This document shows positions 1 through 6,146 of a stretch of 8,020 bases of DNA, piece by piece; position 1 is the first letter of the stretch; each line of letters opens with the position of its first letter. The notes below the pieces were generated by a model. The model had not been told where the DNA came from, did no database searches, and saw only the letters and a list, made by a program, of their open reading frames with translations. A program made the translations under genes and the position numbers. Source of the DNA: Ignavibacteriota bacterium (lineage in GTDB: Bacteria > Bacteroidota > Ignavibacteria > UBA10030 > SZUA-254); NCBI GenBank assembly GCA_016191715.1, contig JACPVN010000153.1, positions 1 to 8,020 of the forward strand, written 5' to 3'.

Positions 1-2569
1 TGACACTGACAGAATTATTCTTTGCAATGAATTGAATGTTGAACGGTCCGTTGATGTTGAACGCCGACGCGATCGTTTTTGCAATGGCACGGATTTGCCG
101 CATCGTTTCGAGATATGTTCTCTGAGCGGGAAAGACGAGTGTAGCATCGCCCGAATGAACGCCCGCATTTTCCACATGTTCGGAAATCGCATAGACGACG
201 ACGTTACCATGCTGTGCAACGCCATCAAACTCAATCTCTTTCGCGTTCTCCATAAACTTGCTGATAACAGTCGGATGCTCGGACGATAAATCGGTAGCGC
301 GTTTGAGGAAGCGAAATAATTCAGCATCGGTAGAAGCGACTGCCATCGCCGCTCCGCTCAACACATACGAAGGGCGAATCAACACAGGATATCCGACTCG
401 ATGCGCAAATGCTTTTGCATCTTCCAGTGTTGTCACTTCAGTCCATTCCGGTTGAGCGATGTTAAGCGAATCAAGCAGAGAAGAAAATTTGTGTCTGTCT
501 TCTGCGCGGTCAATATCACTTGCAATCGTTCCGAGAATTTTCACACCTGCTTTTTGAAGCGGCAACGCGAGCGTGTTAGGGATTTGTCCTCCCATCGAAA
601 CAACCACACCAAGCGGATTCAACTTATGTACAATTTCAAGAACGGTCTCCAAACTTATTTCATCAAAGATGAGTTTATCGAACTCATCGTAATCCGTACT
701 GACTGTTTCGGGATTGTAGTTCAGCATCACCGCGCTGTGACCAAGTTCGCGCAACGTCATCCCCGCGTTCACGCAACACCAATCGAACTCGACACTGCTG
801 CCTATGCGGTACACTCCGGAACCGAGAATCAGTACAGGTTGCTGTAAAGCATGCGGATGAGCGATACTCCATTTCTCCATCTCTCCATCACTCCGATGAG
901 CATGGGTGCGCGGGTGAGCGGGCGCGGGGGAGAATTGTATGTCGTCGTGTGAAGTGTTGTAAGTGAGATAAAGATAATTCGTTTTCGCGGGATACTCGGC
1001 GGCGAGCGTATCTATCTGACGGAATGACGGATGAATTTCAAACTTGTGGCGACGTTGTCGGATGGTTTCTTCTTTTGATTCTGTCGCAAGGGCGATTTGT
1101 TTATCGGAGAAGCCCGCACCTTTGGCTTTGCGGAGAAGTGGCTCGCTTAATGTTTTTTGTTTTGTTCGTTCAAGTTCCCGTTCGATTTCAACAACGTGAT
1201 TGATTTTATGAAGGAAGAATTTATCAATGTGTGAAAGTTGTTGAATACGGTCAACAGAAATTCCTGACTTCATCGCCTGCACGACAGCGAAGATGCGTTC
1301 TTCTGTCGGCTCACGAAGTTCCCGTTCAACGTGGGTGGATTGAAAGTTTGAATTACCAACCAAACCATTCGCTCCGATGTCGAGCATCCTCAATCCTTTC
1401 TGCATTGCTTCTTCAACCGTCCGACCGATTGCCATTACTTCGCCGACCGACTTCATCGAAGAACCGATGCGGCGGGAAACGAGACGGAATTTTCTCAAAT
1501 CCCATCGCGGAATTTTCACCACAACATAATCCAGCGCCGGCTCGAAGAATGCTGTGGTTGATTTTGTTACCTTGTTCGGCAAATCAAACAAACCATAGCC
1601 GAGTGAGAGTTTCGCCGCAACAAATGCAAGCGGATAGCCGGTCGCTTTCGATGCAAGAGCGGAACTGCGCGAGAGCCGGGCGTTCACTTCAATGACGCGG
1701 TACTCTTCCGATGTCGGACTGAACGCGTACTGAATATTACACTCACCGACAATTCCGAGATGACGAATCGTTCGGATAGCAATCTCTCGCAACATGTGGT
1801 ATTCGCGGTTCGTCAGCGTTTGACTCGGTGCAACGACGATACTTTCGCCGGTATGAATTCCCATCGGGTCAACATTTTCCATGTTGCAAACGGTGATGCA
1901 GTTATCGAATTTGTCCCGCACAACTTCATACTCAATTTCCTTCCATCCTTCTAAATATTCTTCAACGAGAATTTGACTTGTGTGCGAGAGCGCCTTCATG
2001 GCAATTTTCATCAATTGCTTTTTGTTTCGGCACACGCCGGAGCCAAGTCCGCCGAGAGCATACGCAATGCGAATAATGACCGGAAAACCAAGTTCCTCAG
2101 CCACCTGTACAACTTCATCAATTGAGGAAACCGCTTTACTGCGGCACGTCGTTACTCCAATCTCATCGAGCCGTTTGTTGAACAACTCACGATCTTCCGT
2201 ATCTATGATGGTGGAAACCTGAGTGCCAAGAACTTTGACGTTGTACTTTTTCAATACACCGCTTTTGTAGAGAGCGATACCTGTGTTGAGCGCTGTTTGT
2301 CCGCCGAAGCCGAGCAAAATTCCATCCGGTTTTTCTTTTACGATGACTTGCTCAACGAAATGCGGATTGACAGGAAGAAAGTACACTTCGTCCGCAAGAT
2401 GTTCCGACGTTTGAATCGTCGCGATGTTCGGATTGACGAGTACCGTTTTAATTCCTTCTTCCTTCAGCGCTTTGATTGCCTGACTTCCCGAATAATCAAA
2501 TTCTCCCGCTTCACCAATTTTGAGAGCAGCGCTTCCAAGGATAAGCACTTTATTTACAGATGTGCTCAT
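1..2569 (-). CDS. carB: Carbamoyl-phosphate synthase large subunit, 3' end beyond window
   Basis: The large subunit makes carbamoyl phosphate from bicarbonate, ATP and the ammonia released by CarA, feeding arginine and pyrimidine synthesis. The frame is open for 856 codons from ATG at 2569 to the left edge. About 220 residues (end of the second ATP-grasp half and the MGS-like allosteric domain) should lie outside, given the usual length near 1075. Visible: first-half start LILGSAALKIGEAGEFDYSG (9-28), IIRIAYALGGLGSG (165-178), NARLSRSSALASKATG (296-311); second half GSSVEFDWCCV (590-600), NYNPETVSTDYD (617-628), RPSYVLSGAAM (732-742), ISEHVENAGVHSGDA (795-809). These match the CAD/CPS1-like subfamily common in Bacteroidota better than the E. 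coli CarB wording. The linker (about 539-578) is roughly 27 residues longer than I recall for CPS1 because of an octamer-repeat block. The ATG follows an AGAGGAA at unusually long spacing. It lies downstream of carA on the same strand, with a 157-bp gap. Confidence 0.97.
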   Translation of the reverse strand, partial: MSTSVNKVLILGSAALKIGEAGEFDYSGSQAIKALKEEGIKTVLVNPNIATIQTSEHLADEVYFLPVNPHFVEQVIVKEKPDGILLGFGGQTALNTGIALYKSGVLKKYNVKVLGTQVSTIIDTEDRELFNKRLDEIGVTTCRSKAVSSIDEVVQVAEELGFPVIIRIAYALGGLGSGVCRNKKQLMKIAMKALSHTSQILVEEYLEGWKEIEYEVVRDKFDNCITVCNMENVDPMGIHTGESIVVAPSQTLTNREYHMLREIAIRTIRHLGIVGECNIQYAFSPTSEEYRVIEVNARLSRSSALASKATGYPLAFVAAKLSLGYGLFDLPNKVTKSTTAFFEPALDYVVVKIPRWDLRKFRLVSRRIGSSMKSVGEVMAIGRTVEEAMQKGLRMLDIGANGLVGNSNFQSTHVERELREPTEERIFAVVQAMKSGISVDRIQQLSHIDKFFLHKINHVVEIERELERTKQKTLSEPLLRKAKGAGFSDKQIALATESKEETIRQRRHKFEIHPSFRQIDTLAAEYPAKTNYLYLTYNTSHDDIQFSPAPAHPRTHAHRSDGEMEKWSIAHPHALQQPVLILGSGVYRIGSSVEFDWCCVNAGMTLRELGHSAVMLNYNPETVSTDYDEFDKLIFDEISLETVLEIVHKLNPLGVVVSMGGQIPNTLALPLQKAGVKILGTIASDIDRAEDRHKFSSLLDSLNIAQPEWTEVTTLEDAKAFAHRVGYPVLIRPSYVLSGAAMAVASTDAELFRFLKRATDLSSEHPTVISKFMENAKEIEFDGVAQHGNVVVYAISEHVENAGVHSGDATLVFPAQRTYLETMRQIRAIAKTIASAFNINGPFNIQFIAKNNSVSV
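867..927. repeat. Two adjacent octamer repeat arrays inside carB
   Basis: On the plus strand four 8-base units of the form CTCCATNN run from 867 to 898 (TT, CT, CA; the last unit is CTCCGATG). After AGCAT come three units of the form GGGTGNGC from 904 to 927 (GGGTGCGC, GGGTGAGC, GGGCGCGG). The first array is pyrimidine-rich and the second G-rich, unlike the flanking carB sequence. Because 8 is not a multiple of 3, the repeats are read in rotating frames, yet no stop arises in the carB frame. They encode roughly residues 548-568 in the linker between the two CPSase halves. Confidence 0.8.
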
Positions 2570-2603
2570 GCTACCGATATATTTCCTCTTGTTGGGTTTG
2601 TAA

Positions 2604-2703
2604 AACCGATGAATCGGTTCAAAGGATTATCTGTTATAATTAGCCCCCAGATTAATCTGGGGGCTATAATTGTGAAATGAATGTGAAACCGTTTCAACGG
2701 TTT
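2604..2703. repeat. REPIN/MITE-like trio of palindromes in the carA-carB gap
   Basis: Three palindromes sit in 100 bp. The outer ones are AACCGAT-GA-ATCGGTT (2604-2619) and AAACCGTT-TC-AACGGTTT (2686-2703), each with a 2-nt centre and a shared AACCG/CGGTT core. Between them 2641-2666 is a perfect 26-bp palindrome with arms TAGCCCCCAGATT/AATCTGGGGGCTA. The spacers are also loosely mirror-like (ATAATT before, ATAATT after the centre). There is no T-run, so it is not a typical intrinsic terminator, and no ORF fits. It may be a non-autonomous repeat or a structured spacer that tunes carB relative to carA. The palindromes are read directly; the mobile nature is inference. Confidence 0.65.
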
Positions 2704-2726
2704 GGAGAGCATTACTAAATAATAAA

Positions 2727-3806
2727 TCATCGTTTCAACATGGTTACAAATTTGTCAAACAGAAATTCAGTGTCAACCGGTCCCGGCGTTGCTTCGGGAT
2801 GGAACTGAACACTGAAAAATTTTCCCGACCTGTGGAGCATTCCTTCGTTTGTTCCGTCATTGAGATTGGTAAAGAGCGGCTTCCAATCTTTTGGAAGAGT
2901 TTTTTCATCAACCGCGAAGCCATGATTTTGCGACGTAACAAAACACTTATTTGTTCCGACTTCTCTCACCGGCTGATTCTGACTTCGATGTCCGTACTTT
3001 AATTTGTACGTGTTCGCACCCGTCGCAAGAGCAAGTAACTGATGACCAAGACAAATTCCGAAAATGGGTTTGTCTCGTTTGATTGCCTTGCGGAGTTGCT
3101 TGATAGTCTCTTCACACATCTTCGGGTCGCCGGGTCCGTTGGAGATGAACAAGCCGTCATACTCAAGAGAATCAAGATTGGTATTCCATGGAACCCGAAG
3201 CACTTCGATTTTTCGTTTGAAGAACGAGCGAATAATGTTGTGTTTGCATCCGCAATCAACCAACACGACGCGATGTTTTCCTTTACCGAGCAATTGCGGT
3301 TCACGCGTGCTGACTTCCGCAACAAGATTTCTCTGATTCGGGTCGGCAATTTCAACGTCATCATTATCGAAAACTATTTTGCCGAGCATCGTTCCTTCTT
3401 CGCGCAGTTTTTGTGTGAGTGTGCGTGTATCAATTCCGGATAAAGCAGGAACGCGATGTTCAATCAACCAATCCGACAAACTTTGTTCTGCGTTCCAATG
3501 GCTGTGTTCGTGTGAATAATCAGCAACAATCAATCCGCTAATTCGGATTTTTTCCGATTCAAAATTTTGGCTGATGTTGTTGATGATGTTGTTGGAAGGA
3601 ACTCCGTAGTTCCCAATGAGAGGATAGGTGAGCGTGAGGATTTGTCCTGTGTAGGATGGGTCGGTCAGCGATTCGGGATAGCCGACCATTCCTGTGTTGA
3701 ACACAACTTCGCCCGCTACGGACTTTTCATAACCGAAAGAATTTCCAACAAAGAGAGTTCCATCTTCTAAAATAAGTTTTGCCTGATTCTGTTTTCGTAT
3801 TGTCAT
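2727..3806 (-). CDS. carA: Carbamoyl-phosphate synthase small (glutaminase) subunit
   Basis: This 359-residue protein hydrolyses glutamine and channels ammonia to CarB. The N-terminal CPSase small-chain domain (about 8-140) carries LEDGTLFVGNSFGY, GEVVFNTGMVGYPESLTDP and the GIDTRTLTQKLRE motif (124-136). The class I glutamine amidotransferase domain (about 178-357) has SNGPGDP (222-228), the nucleophile Cys252 in GICLGHQ, and His336 and Glu338 in VQFHPEA. The length is normal (usually 360-390) and no key residue is missing. ATG at 3806 is 26 bp after the argD stop, so the two genes are probably co-transcribed. No clear Shine-Dalgarno sequence precedes it, which is common in Bacteroidota. carB follows on the same strand. 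Confidence 0.97.
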   Translation of the reverse strand: MTIRKQNQAKLILEDGTLFVGNSFGYEKSVAGEVVFNTGMVGYPESLTDPSYTGQILTLTYPLIGNYGVPSNNIINNISQNFESEKIRISGLIVADYSHEHSHWNAEQSLSDWLIEHRVPALSGIDTRTLTQKLREEGTMLGKIVFDNDDVEIADPNQRNLVAEVSTREPQLLGKGKHRVVLVDCGCKHNIIRSFFKRKIEVLRVPWNTNLDSLEYDGLFISNGPGDPKMCEETIKQLRKAIKRDKPIFGICLGHQLLALATGANTYKLKYGHRSQNQPVREVGTNKCFVTSQNHGFAVDEKTLPKDWKPLFTNLNDGTNEGMLHRSGKFFSVQFHPEATPGPVDTEFLFDKFVTMLKR

Positions 3807-3832
3807 GCCTGTTTGATTGATGAGCCGAATCT

Positions 3833-5017
3833 TTAGAGAATGCTCATTGATGAAAGAACTTCTCGCAATGCGGATACTGTTTCAGTTACATGCTGTTCTT
3901 GTATGATAAGCGGTGGGAGAAAACGCAAGACGGTTTGTGCTGTGCAGTTGATGAGGATACGTTTTTCTCGCATCGCCGTCACGATTGGTTCTCCATCGAA
4001 CGTAAGTTCAACTCCGAGCATTAAGCCAATGCCGCGAACTTCTTTAATGAGAGAAGGAAATTCACCTTTCATTTTGAGTAATTCAGATTTGAAGTGCGCT
4101 CCAACTGTGTCTGCGTTTGTCATCATTCCGTTTTCAAATATCTCACGCAAAGTCCCCAAGCCCGCCGCGCACGCAACCGGATTTCCGCCGAATGTTGTTC
4201 CGTGAACTCCGGGGGTAAATATCTCTGCAACTTTTTCGTTTCCGAGAATTGCGCCGAGCGGAAGTCCGCCGCCTAAGGGTTTTGCAACAACGACTACATC
4301 GGGTTGAATGTCGTAATGTTGGAATGAAAATACTCTTCCGGTTCGTCCTAATCCCGCTTGTATTTCATCAGCAATAACTAGAAAGTTGAACTTCTCTTGC
4401 AACAGTTTAAGTTCGTTGACAAACGCTTGCGTTGCAGGACGAACGCCCCCTTCGCCTTGAATGAATTCAAGAATTACAGCAAGAGTTGTTTCTGTAACGG
4501 TTGCTCGAAGTTGTTCTCCATTGTTGAATTCAATGGAAGTACAGTTTTGCAGGAACGGTTCGTATCCGTTCTTGTATTTCTCGTTATCCATGAGTGAGAG
4601 CGCGCCGAACGTTCTTCCGTGAAATGCATTGGAGAACGAAACGATTTCCGTTTTACCTTTTGATGAACCCCATTTGCGGGAAAGTTTCATCGCTCCTTCA
4701 ATTGCTTCCGTTCCGCTGTTCGAGAAAAATACTTTTGGGTAGCCGGAGAGTTTTGTAAGAACTTCTGCAAGTTGAATCTGCGGCTCCTGAAGAAAATAGT
4801 TTGAGAGATGAAGATATTTACCACTTTGCTCGTGTATTGCTTTAATTATTTTCGGATGAGAATAGCCAAGTGCGTTAACTCCAAGACCGGCAAATATATC
4901 AAGGTAACGAGTTCCATCTTTTGTAAAGAGATACACGCCTTCGCCCCGTTCAATATTGAGCGGAAAGCGTTTGTAAGTGTGGAAGAAAACTTCCGATTCT
5001 CGTTCGATGAAGTTCAT
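3833..5017 (-). CDS. argD: Acetylornithine aminotransferase (class III PLP enzyme)
   Basis: This 394-residue fold-type I, class III aminotransferase probably converts N-acetylglutamate semialdehyde and glutamate to acetylornithine in arginine synthesis. Visible motifs are SGTEA (101-105, phosphate binding), AFHGRT (131-136), EFIQGEGG (184-191), IADEIQAGLGRTG (215-227, with Asp217 for the pyridine nitrogen), Lys246 in VVAKPLGGGLPLGA (Schiff-base lysine) and GTTFGGNP (273-280). The length matches the ArgD/LysJ group. The assignment to arginine rather than ornithine, GABA or lysine metabolism rests on the adjacent carA-carB. ATG at 5017 begins the conserved N-terminus, and its first bases overlap the stop of a leader ORF as ATGA. 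It is first of the visible operon genes. Confidence 0.93.
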   Translation of the reverse strand: MNFIERESEVFFHTYKRFPLNIERGEGVYLFTKDGTRYLDIFAGLGVNALGYSHPKIIKAIHEQSGKYLHLSNYFLQEPQIQLAEVLTKLSGYPKVFFSNSGTEAIEGAMKLSRKWGSSKGKTEIVSFSNAFHGRTFGALSLMDNEKYKNGYEPFLQNCTSIEFNNGEQLRATVTETTLAVILEFIQGEGGVRPATQAFVNELKLLQEKFNFLVIADEIQAGLGRTGRVFSFQHYDIQPDVVVVAKPLGGGLPLGAILGNEKVAEIFTPGVHGTTFGGNPVACAAGLGTLREIFENGMMTNADTVGAHFKSELLKMKGEFPSLIKEVRGIGLMLGVELTFDGEPIVTAMREKRILINCTAQTVLRFLPPLIIQEQHVTETVSALREVLSSMSIL

Positions 5018-5160
5018 TGGATGTGTGTTCCTACGCTATGGGTATAAAAAAACCTGACAGTAATGTCAGGCGAAAATGATTGGGAACAAGAGACGACAGA
5101 TTGAGGCTTGAATTTGTGAGCCCGCAACGAGGCGAATTTATAGAGCAATTTCTTGTTCAT
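5014..5160 (-). CDS. Candidate 48-codon leader ORF overlapping the argD start
   Basis: From ATG at 5160 an uninterrupted 48-codon frame begins MNKKLLYKFASLRAHKFKPQ and ends ...THIQ at a TGA (5016-5014) that overlaps the argD ATG (5017-5015) as ATGA. That arrangement is typical of translational coupling. Its start lies 7 bases after the candidate -7 element at 5175-5168, so the message would be leaderless or nearly so. The ORF reads straight through the terminator-like hairpin (5070-5046). The peptide resembles nothing I know, has only two Arg codons (13 and 36) and no arginine run, so it is not a classic arginine-rich leader peptide. It could be open by chance. Confidence 0.35.
   Translation of the reverse strand: MNKKLLYKFASLRAHKFKPQSVVSCSQSFSPDITVRFFYTHSVGTHIQ
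5046..5070 (-). terminator. Intrinsic-terminator-like hairpin in the argD leader (possible attenuator)
   Basis: Read on the minus strand, CCTGACA (5070-5064), loop TTAC, TGTCAGG (5059-5053) is followed directly by seven Ts (5052-5046). That is the classic form of a rho-independent terminator. It stands 28 bp before the argD start and downstream of the candidate argD promoter, with no other minus-strand gene before it in the spacer except the short leader ORF. It therefore either ends a short leader transcript or acts as an attenuator for argD-carAB. I found no convincing anti-terminator by eye. Confidence 0.7.
5084..5158 (-). promoter_or_regulatory. Long-range stem in the argD leader RNA
   Basis: On the minus strand GAACAAGA (5158-5151) pairs perfectly with TCTTGTTC (5091-5084), closing about 59 nt. 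Inside there is a weak GGCT/AGCC stem and a spaced direct repeat (GAATTTGTGAGC at 5110-5121 and GAATTTATAGAGC at 5134-5146 on the plus strand). The terminator-like hairpin follows 13 nt later. A closed structured domain followed by a terminator resembles a riboswitch or attenuator layout, but I recognise no known class and covariation is unknown. Confidence 0.35.
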
Positions 5161-5167
5161 GATGGCT

Positions 5168-5175
5168 CAAATATA
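5168..5175 (-). promoter_or_regulatory. Candidate Bacteroidota -7 element for argD-carAB
   Basis: The minus strand reads TATATTTG, an exact match to the TAnnTTTG -7 element of Bacteroidota promoters, within a very AT-rich stretch. A TTTG at the expected 19-21 base upstream spacing is not present (the nearest is 11 bases away), so support is one-sided. Transcription would start close to the leader ATG at 5160. Confidence 0.4.
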
Positions 5176-5292
5176 CAAAAAATATTCAAATTCATAATAA
5201 CGGGGCGACTTTTATTATCACCCAAAAATGGTGTCGTTTTTGTTCTCGTCGTAGATCTACTGAAAAGAGTTGCAAGATAATCAAACAATCGC

Positions 5293-5323
5293 TTGTATCA
5301 TTATCATACAGTGTGTATATTTG
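5293..5323 (+). promoter_or_regulatory. Bacteroidota-type promoter of the toxin-antitoxin operon
   Basis: TTG (5293-5295), 20 bases, then TATATTTG (5316-5323) matches the Bacteroidota primary sigma pattern TTTG-N19-21-TAnnTTTG in both boxes and spacing. Predicted transcription start is near 5330, which leaves a short 5' untranslated region of about 16 nt before the antitoxin ATG at 5346. Confidence 0.65.
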
Positions 5324-5331
5324 ATGCGAAC

Positions 5332-5337
5332 GAAAGG
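5332..5337 (+). promoter_or_regulatory. Ribosome binding site of the antitoxin gene
   Basis: GAAAGG lies 8 bases before the ATG at 5346, the best Shine-Dalgarno match at any start in the window. It supports that start codon. It overlaps or adjoins the right arm of the putative operator, so repressor binding could also block the site physically at the DNA level. Confidence 0.55.
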
Positions 5338-5345
5338 ATGATACA

Positions 5346-6146
5346 ATGAGTAGTTTTTATTTGAAACTTGGGAAAAAAATCAAAGAACTTCGCGAGCAGT
5401 CGGGAATAAGTCAGGAGAAACTTGCCGCAAAACTTGAAATTCCGCGTCCGGCAATTTCACAAATAGAACGGGGCGAGCGCACGGTAACCGCCGATGAACT
5501 ATTCAAGTTGTCCGAAATTTTTCACATTCCCGTTGATGGGTTGTTGAATGTACGCAAGGAGCCGGAAGTTGTTTTCAGTGATGCGGAGGAAAAATCGTCG
5601 CGCAAAGTTCAGAACCCGTCCCTTCGTATTCACGTCCCGCAAAAAAACTTAAACAAATTCAGGGAGGTACTGCTCTACATTTTAGATAAGGTCGGTTCGA
5701 AGCCGAACATTGGCGAGACTGTAATTTACAAGTTGCTCTATTTTATGGATTTCGATTACTACGAGAAATATGAAGAACAACTTATCGGCGCGCAATACAT
5801 GAAGAACCGGTACGGCCCGACACCGGTCGAGTTTCGCAAGGTGGTGGAGAAGATGATGGAGGCGAACGAGATTGAAAAAGTGAAAAGCAACTACTTCCAG
5901 TATCCTCAAACCAAGTATCTTCCGCTGAGAAAACCGAACTTGAAGAAATTGACTGCGCAGGAAGTTGAATTGATAGAGGACGTTTTGCATCGCATCGCTG
6001 ATAAGAATGCACAGGAGATTAGCGACTATTCACACCACGATGTGCCGTGGCGGACAGCAAACGATGGTAGTATCATAGAGTACGAATCGGTGTTTTACCG
6101 GACGCCGCCGTACTCGGTAAGGGAGTACGCGGGAGATGTTTCATAG
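5346..6146 (+). CDS. HTH-Panacea (DUF4065) antitoxin and probable autorepressor
   Basis: This 266-residue protein joins two domains. Residues 8-62 form an XRE/HTH_3 helix-turn-helix (LGKKIKELREQSGISQEKLA, then RPAISQIERGERTVTADEL). After a charged linker, residues about 105-240 match Panacea/DUF4065 (SocA-like): VIYKLLYFMDFDYYEKY (126-142), YMKNRYGPTPVEFRKVVEKM (151-170), LTAQEVELIEDVL (202-214) and EISDYSHHDVPW (224-235). Panacea is established as a promiscuous antitoxin domain paired with diverse toxins. Here the partner is the RelE-like protein whose ATG overlaps this gene's end by 11 bp. The HTH suggests DNA binding and autoregulation at the inverted repeats upstream. The start is fixed by GAAAGG at 8-nt spacing. 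Whether it neutralises this toxin by direct binding is inferred. Confidence 0.9.
   Translation: MSSFYLKLGKKIKELREQSGISQEKLAAKLEIPRPAISQIERGERTVTADELFKLSEIFHIPVDGLLNVRKEPEVVFSDAEEKSSRKVQNPSLRIHVPQKNLNKFREVLLYILDKVGSKPNIGETVIYKLLYFMDFDYYEKYEEQLIGAQYMKNRYGPTPVEFRKVVEKMMEANEIEKVKSNYFQYPQTKYLPLRKPNLKKLTAQEVELIEDVLHRIADKNAQEISDYSHHDVPWRTANDGSIIEYESVFYRTPPYSVREYAGDVS

Larger units (their letters stand above)
5018..5345. other. Divergent intergenic region between argD and the toxin-antitoxin operon
   Basis: This 328-bp spacer separates two divergent operons. On the argD side it holds a -7-like element, a structured leader with an 8-bp long-range stem and a terminator-like hairpin. On the antitoxin side it holds a promoter and inverted repeats. 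Between about 5200 and 5292 I see only AT-rich sequence with no convincing gene or RNA. A 66-codon plus-strand frame here (5080-5280) shows no recognisable protein features. Confidence 0.7.
5293..5346. promoter_or_regulatory. Candidate autoregulatory operator: inverted repeats around the antitoxin promoter
   Basis: TTGTATCAT (5293-5301) and ATGATACAA (5338-5346) form a perfect 9-bp inverted repeat. The left arm covers the -33 box; the right arm covers the end of the ribosome site and the first base of the start codon. The left arm is itself half of an imperfect palindrome, TGTATCAT-T-ATCATACA (5294-5310). HTH antitoxins commonly repress their own operon through such sites, so this is the likely binding region of the product at 5346. 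Protein binding is inferred. Confidence 0.5.

Noticed and set aside
401..847. A 148-codon plus-strand open frame
   Set aside because: It is antisense to the conserved second half of carB and shows no domain, so it is a shadow frame.
1231..1695. A 154-codon open frame on the plus strand
   Set aside because: It lies fully inside carB on the opposite strand, its translation has no recognisable features, and the carB frame matches a well-known enzyme throughout.
1..2569. Possible frameshift or pseudogene in carB, because of the odd linker block
   Set aside because: Reading all 856 codons shows no stop or frame change; conserved motifs continue on both sides of the linker, so the gene looks intact within the window.
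2641..2666. Central palindrome as a carA transcription terminator
   Set aside because: The minus-strand sequence after the stem is ATAATTATAACAG, without a U-run, and carB lies downstream in the same pathway. A terminator there would be unexpected.
2604..2703. Palindromes as a CRISPR array
   Set aside because: The three palindromes differ from one another and there are no regular identical repeats with unique spacers.
5014..5175. T-box riboswitch controlling argD
   Set aside because: No T-box consensus sequence or matching specifier stem is visible, and T-boxes are mainly a Bacillota feature.
5181..5200. ARG-box-like TGAAT/ATTCA half-sites upstream of argD for ArgR
   Set aside because: The half-sites are in direct rather than inverted arrangement and only partly match the known consensus; in such AT-rich DNA this is likely chance.
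5080..5280. A 66-codon plus-strand frame in the divergent spacer
   Set aside because: No convincing ribosome site, no recognisable protein pattern, and it overlaps the argD leader elements on the other strand.
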